64,000 nt of DNA from Loripinus fragilis (Eukaryota; Mollusca; Bivalvia; Lucinida; Lucinidae). A model generated the notes under the pieces. That model was not told the DNA's origin. It did no database searches and saw only the letters and a program-made list of their open reading frames with translations. The stretch spans positions 26,548,108 to 26,612,107 of the forward strand of contig OZ026530.1 of assembly GCA_964019695.1 (NCBI GenBank), in the 5' to 3' direction. Below are positions 63,786-64,000 of this stretch, one piece after another; position 1 is the first letter of the stretch; every line of letters begins with the position of its first letter. The position numbers and the translations under genes were made by a program.

Positions 63786-63833
63786 CTAGAAGAAACAGAA
63801 ATAACATAATTACATCAACTACAGCTACTTATA

Positions 63834-63920
63834 GACTGATCTTCACAGTGACAGGTTCTAGTATCTCAACCTCAGACTTTACAAACTGGCTTGCATCAAC
63901 AACAGCTCTAGAAGAAACAG
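63834..63920 (-). repeat. echo of the exon 1 acceptor half
   Basis: AGACTGATCTTCACAGTGAC and the following ~120 bases from 63712 recur from 63834 with very few changes. The copy carries the acceptor and about half the exon, then runs into the next copy without a donor. Confidence 0.9.
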
Positions 63921-64000
63921 AAATAACATAATTAATTACATCAACTACAGCTAGATTTTATAAATGAACAGACATCAAACACATTTCTAAAGGACTAAGT

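Overview
The window is nuclear DNA of an animal, most likely a bivalve mollusc. It is AT-rich, with very short exons in very long introns and a dense crust of short inverted-repeat transposons, tRNA-derived SINEs, GGAC-type minisatellites and foldback elements of a style common in bivalves. The species assignment is inference. The gene assignment is not in doubt.

One protein-coding gene spans the whole window on the minus strand: a VPS13 family gene (A/C-like bridge lipid-transfer protein). I could place 17 consecutive internal exons between 63785 and 1523. All have GT/AG ends. Their phases chain without a break, giving about 2.2 kb of coding sequence (about 737 codons). The exons run from the 'ILEPVTVKI' region through the 'LTNLGK|AFGEAY' landmark to the start of the adaptor-binding part. 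The true 5' end lies beyond 64000 and the 3' end beyond position 1. The remaining ~96% is intron.

Layout by coordinate. 1-1.7 kb: last exon seen, fused to a 14-copy 111-bp array made from its own 3' half and splice donor. 1.7-10.4 kb: five exons, a hAT-like element, SINE, MITEs and a 35-bp minisatellite. 10.4-28.1 kb: a 17.7-kb intron holding two adjoining Tc1/mariner-like MITEs and a 5-kb foldback element (15.37-20.45 kb) with ~0.7-kb arms around a 188-bp satellite, itself inserted in a dispersed repeat. 28-35 kb: four exons, with a 1.2-kb foldback hAT-like element inserted into a duplicated splice donor. 35-45 kb: two large repeats with GGAC minisatellites and nuclear-receptor-type DR1 motifs, a hAT MITE and others. 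45-51 kb: three exons with duplicated halves. 51.9-55 kb: a decayed Penelope-like retroelement of the permuted (N-terminal GIY-YIG) Naiad type on the plus strand. 55.7-64 kb: a 69-bp minisatellite and the first four exons.

The most unusual pattern is that about ten of the 17 exons are accompanied by nearby partial copies of themselves ('echoes'). Each runs from inside the exon across one splice site, mostly the donor. They range from a single copy to a 14-unit array. Some differ from the parent mainly at third codon positions. A second pattern is a set of TTAA-flanked MITE families with unrelated ends that share one central palindrome. Several of these MITEs end within about 15 bases of VPS13 splice donors.
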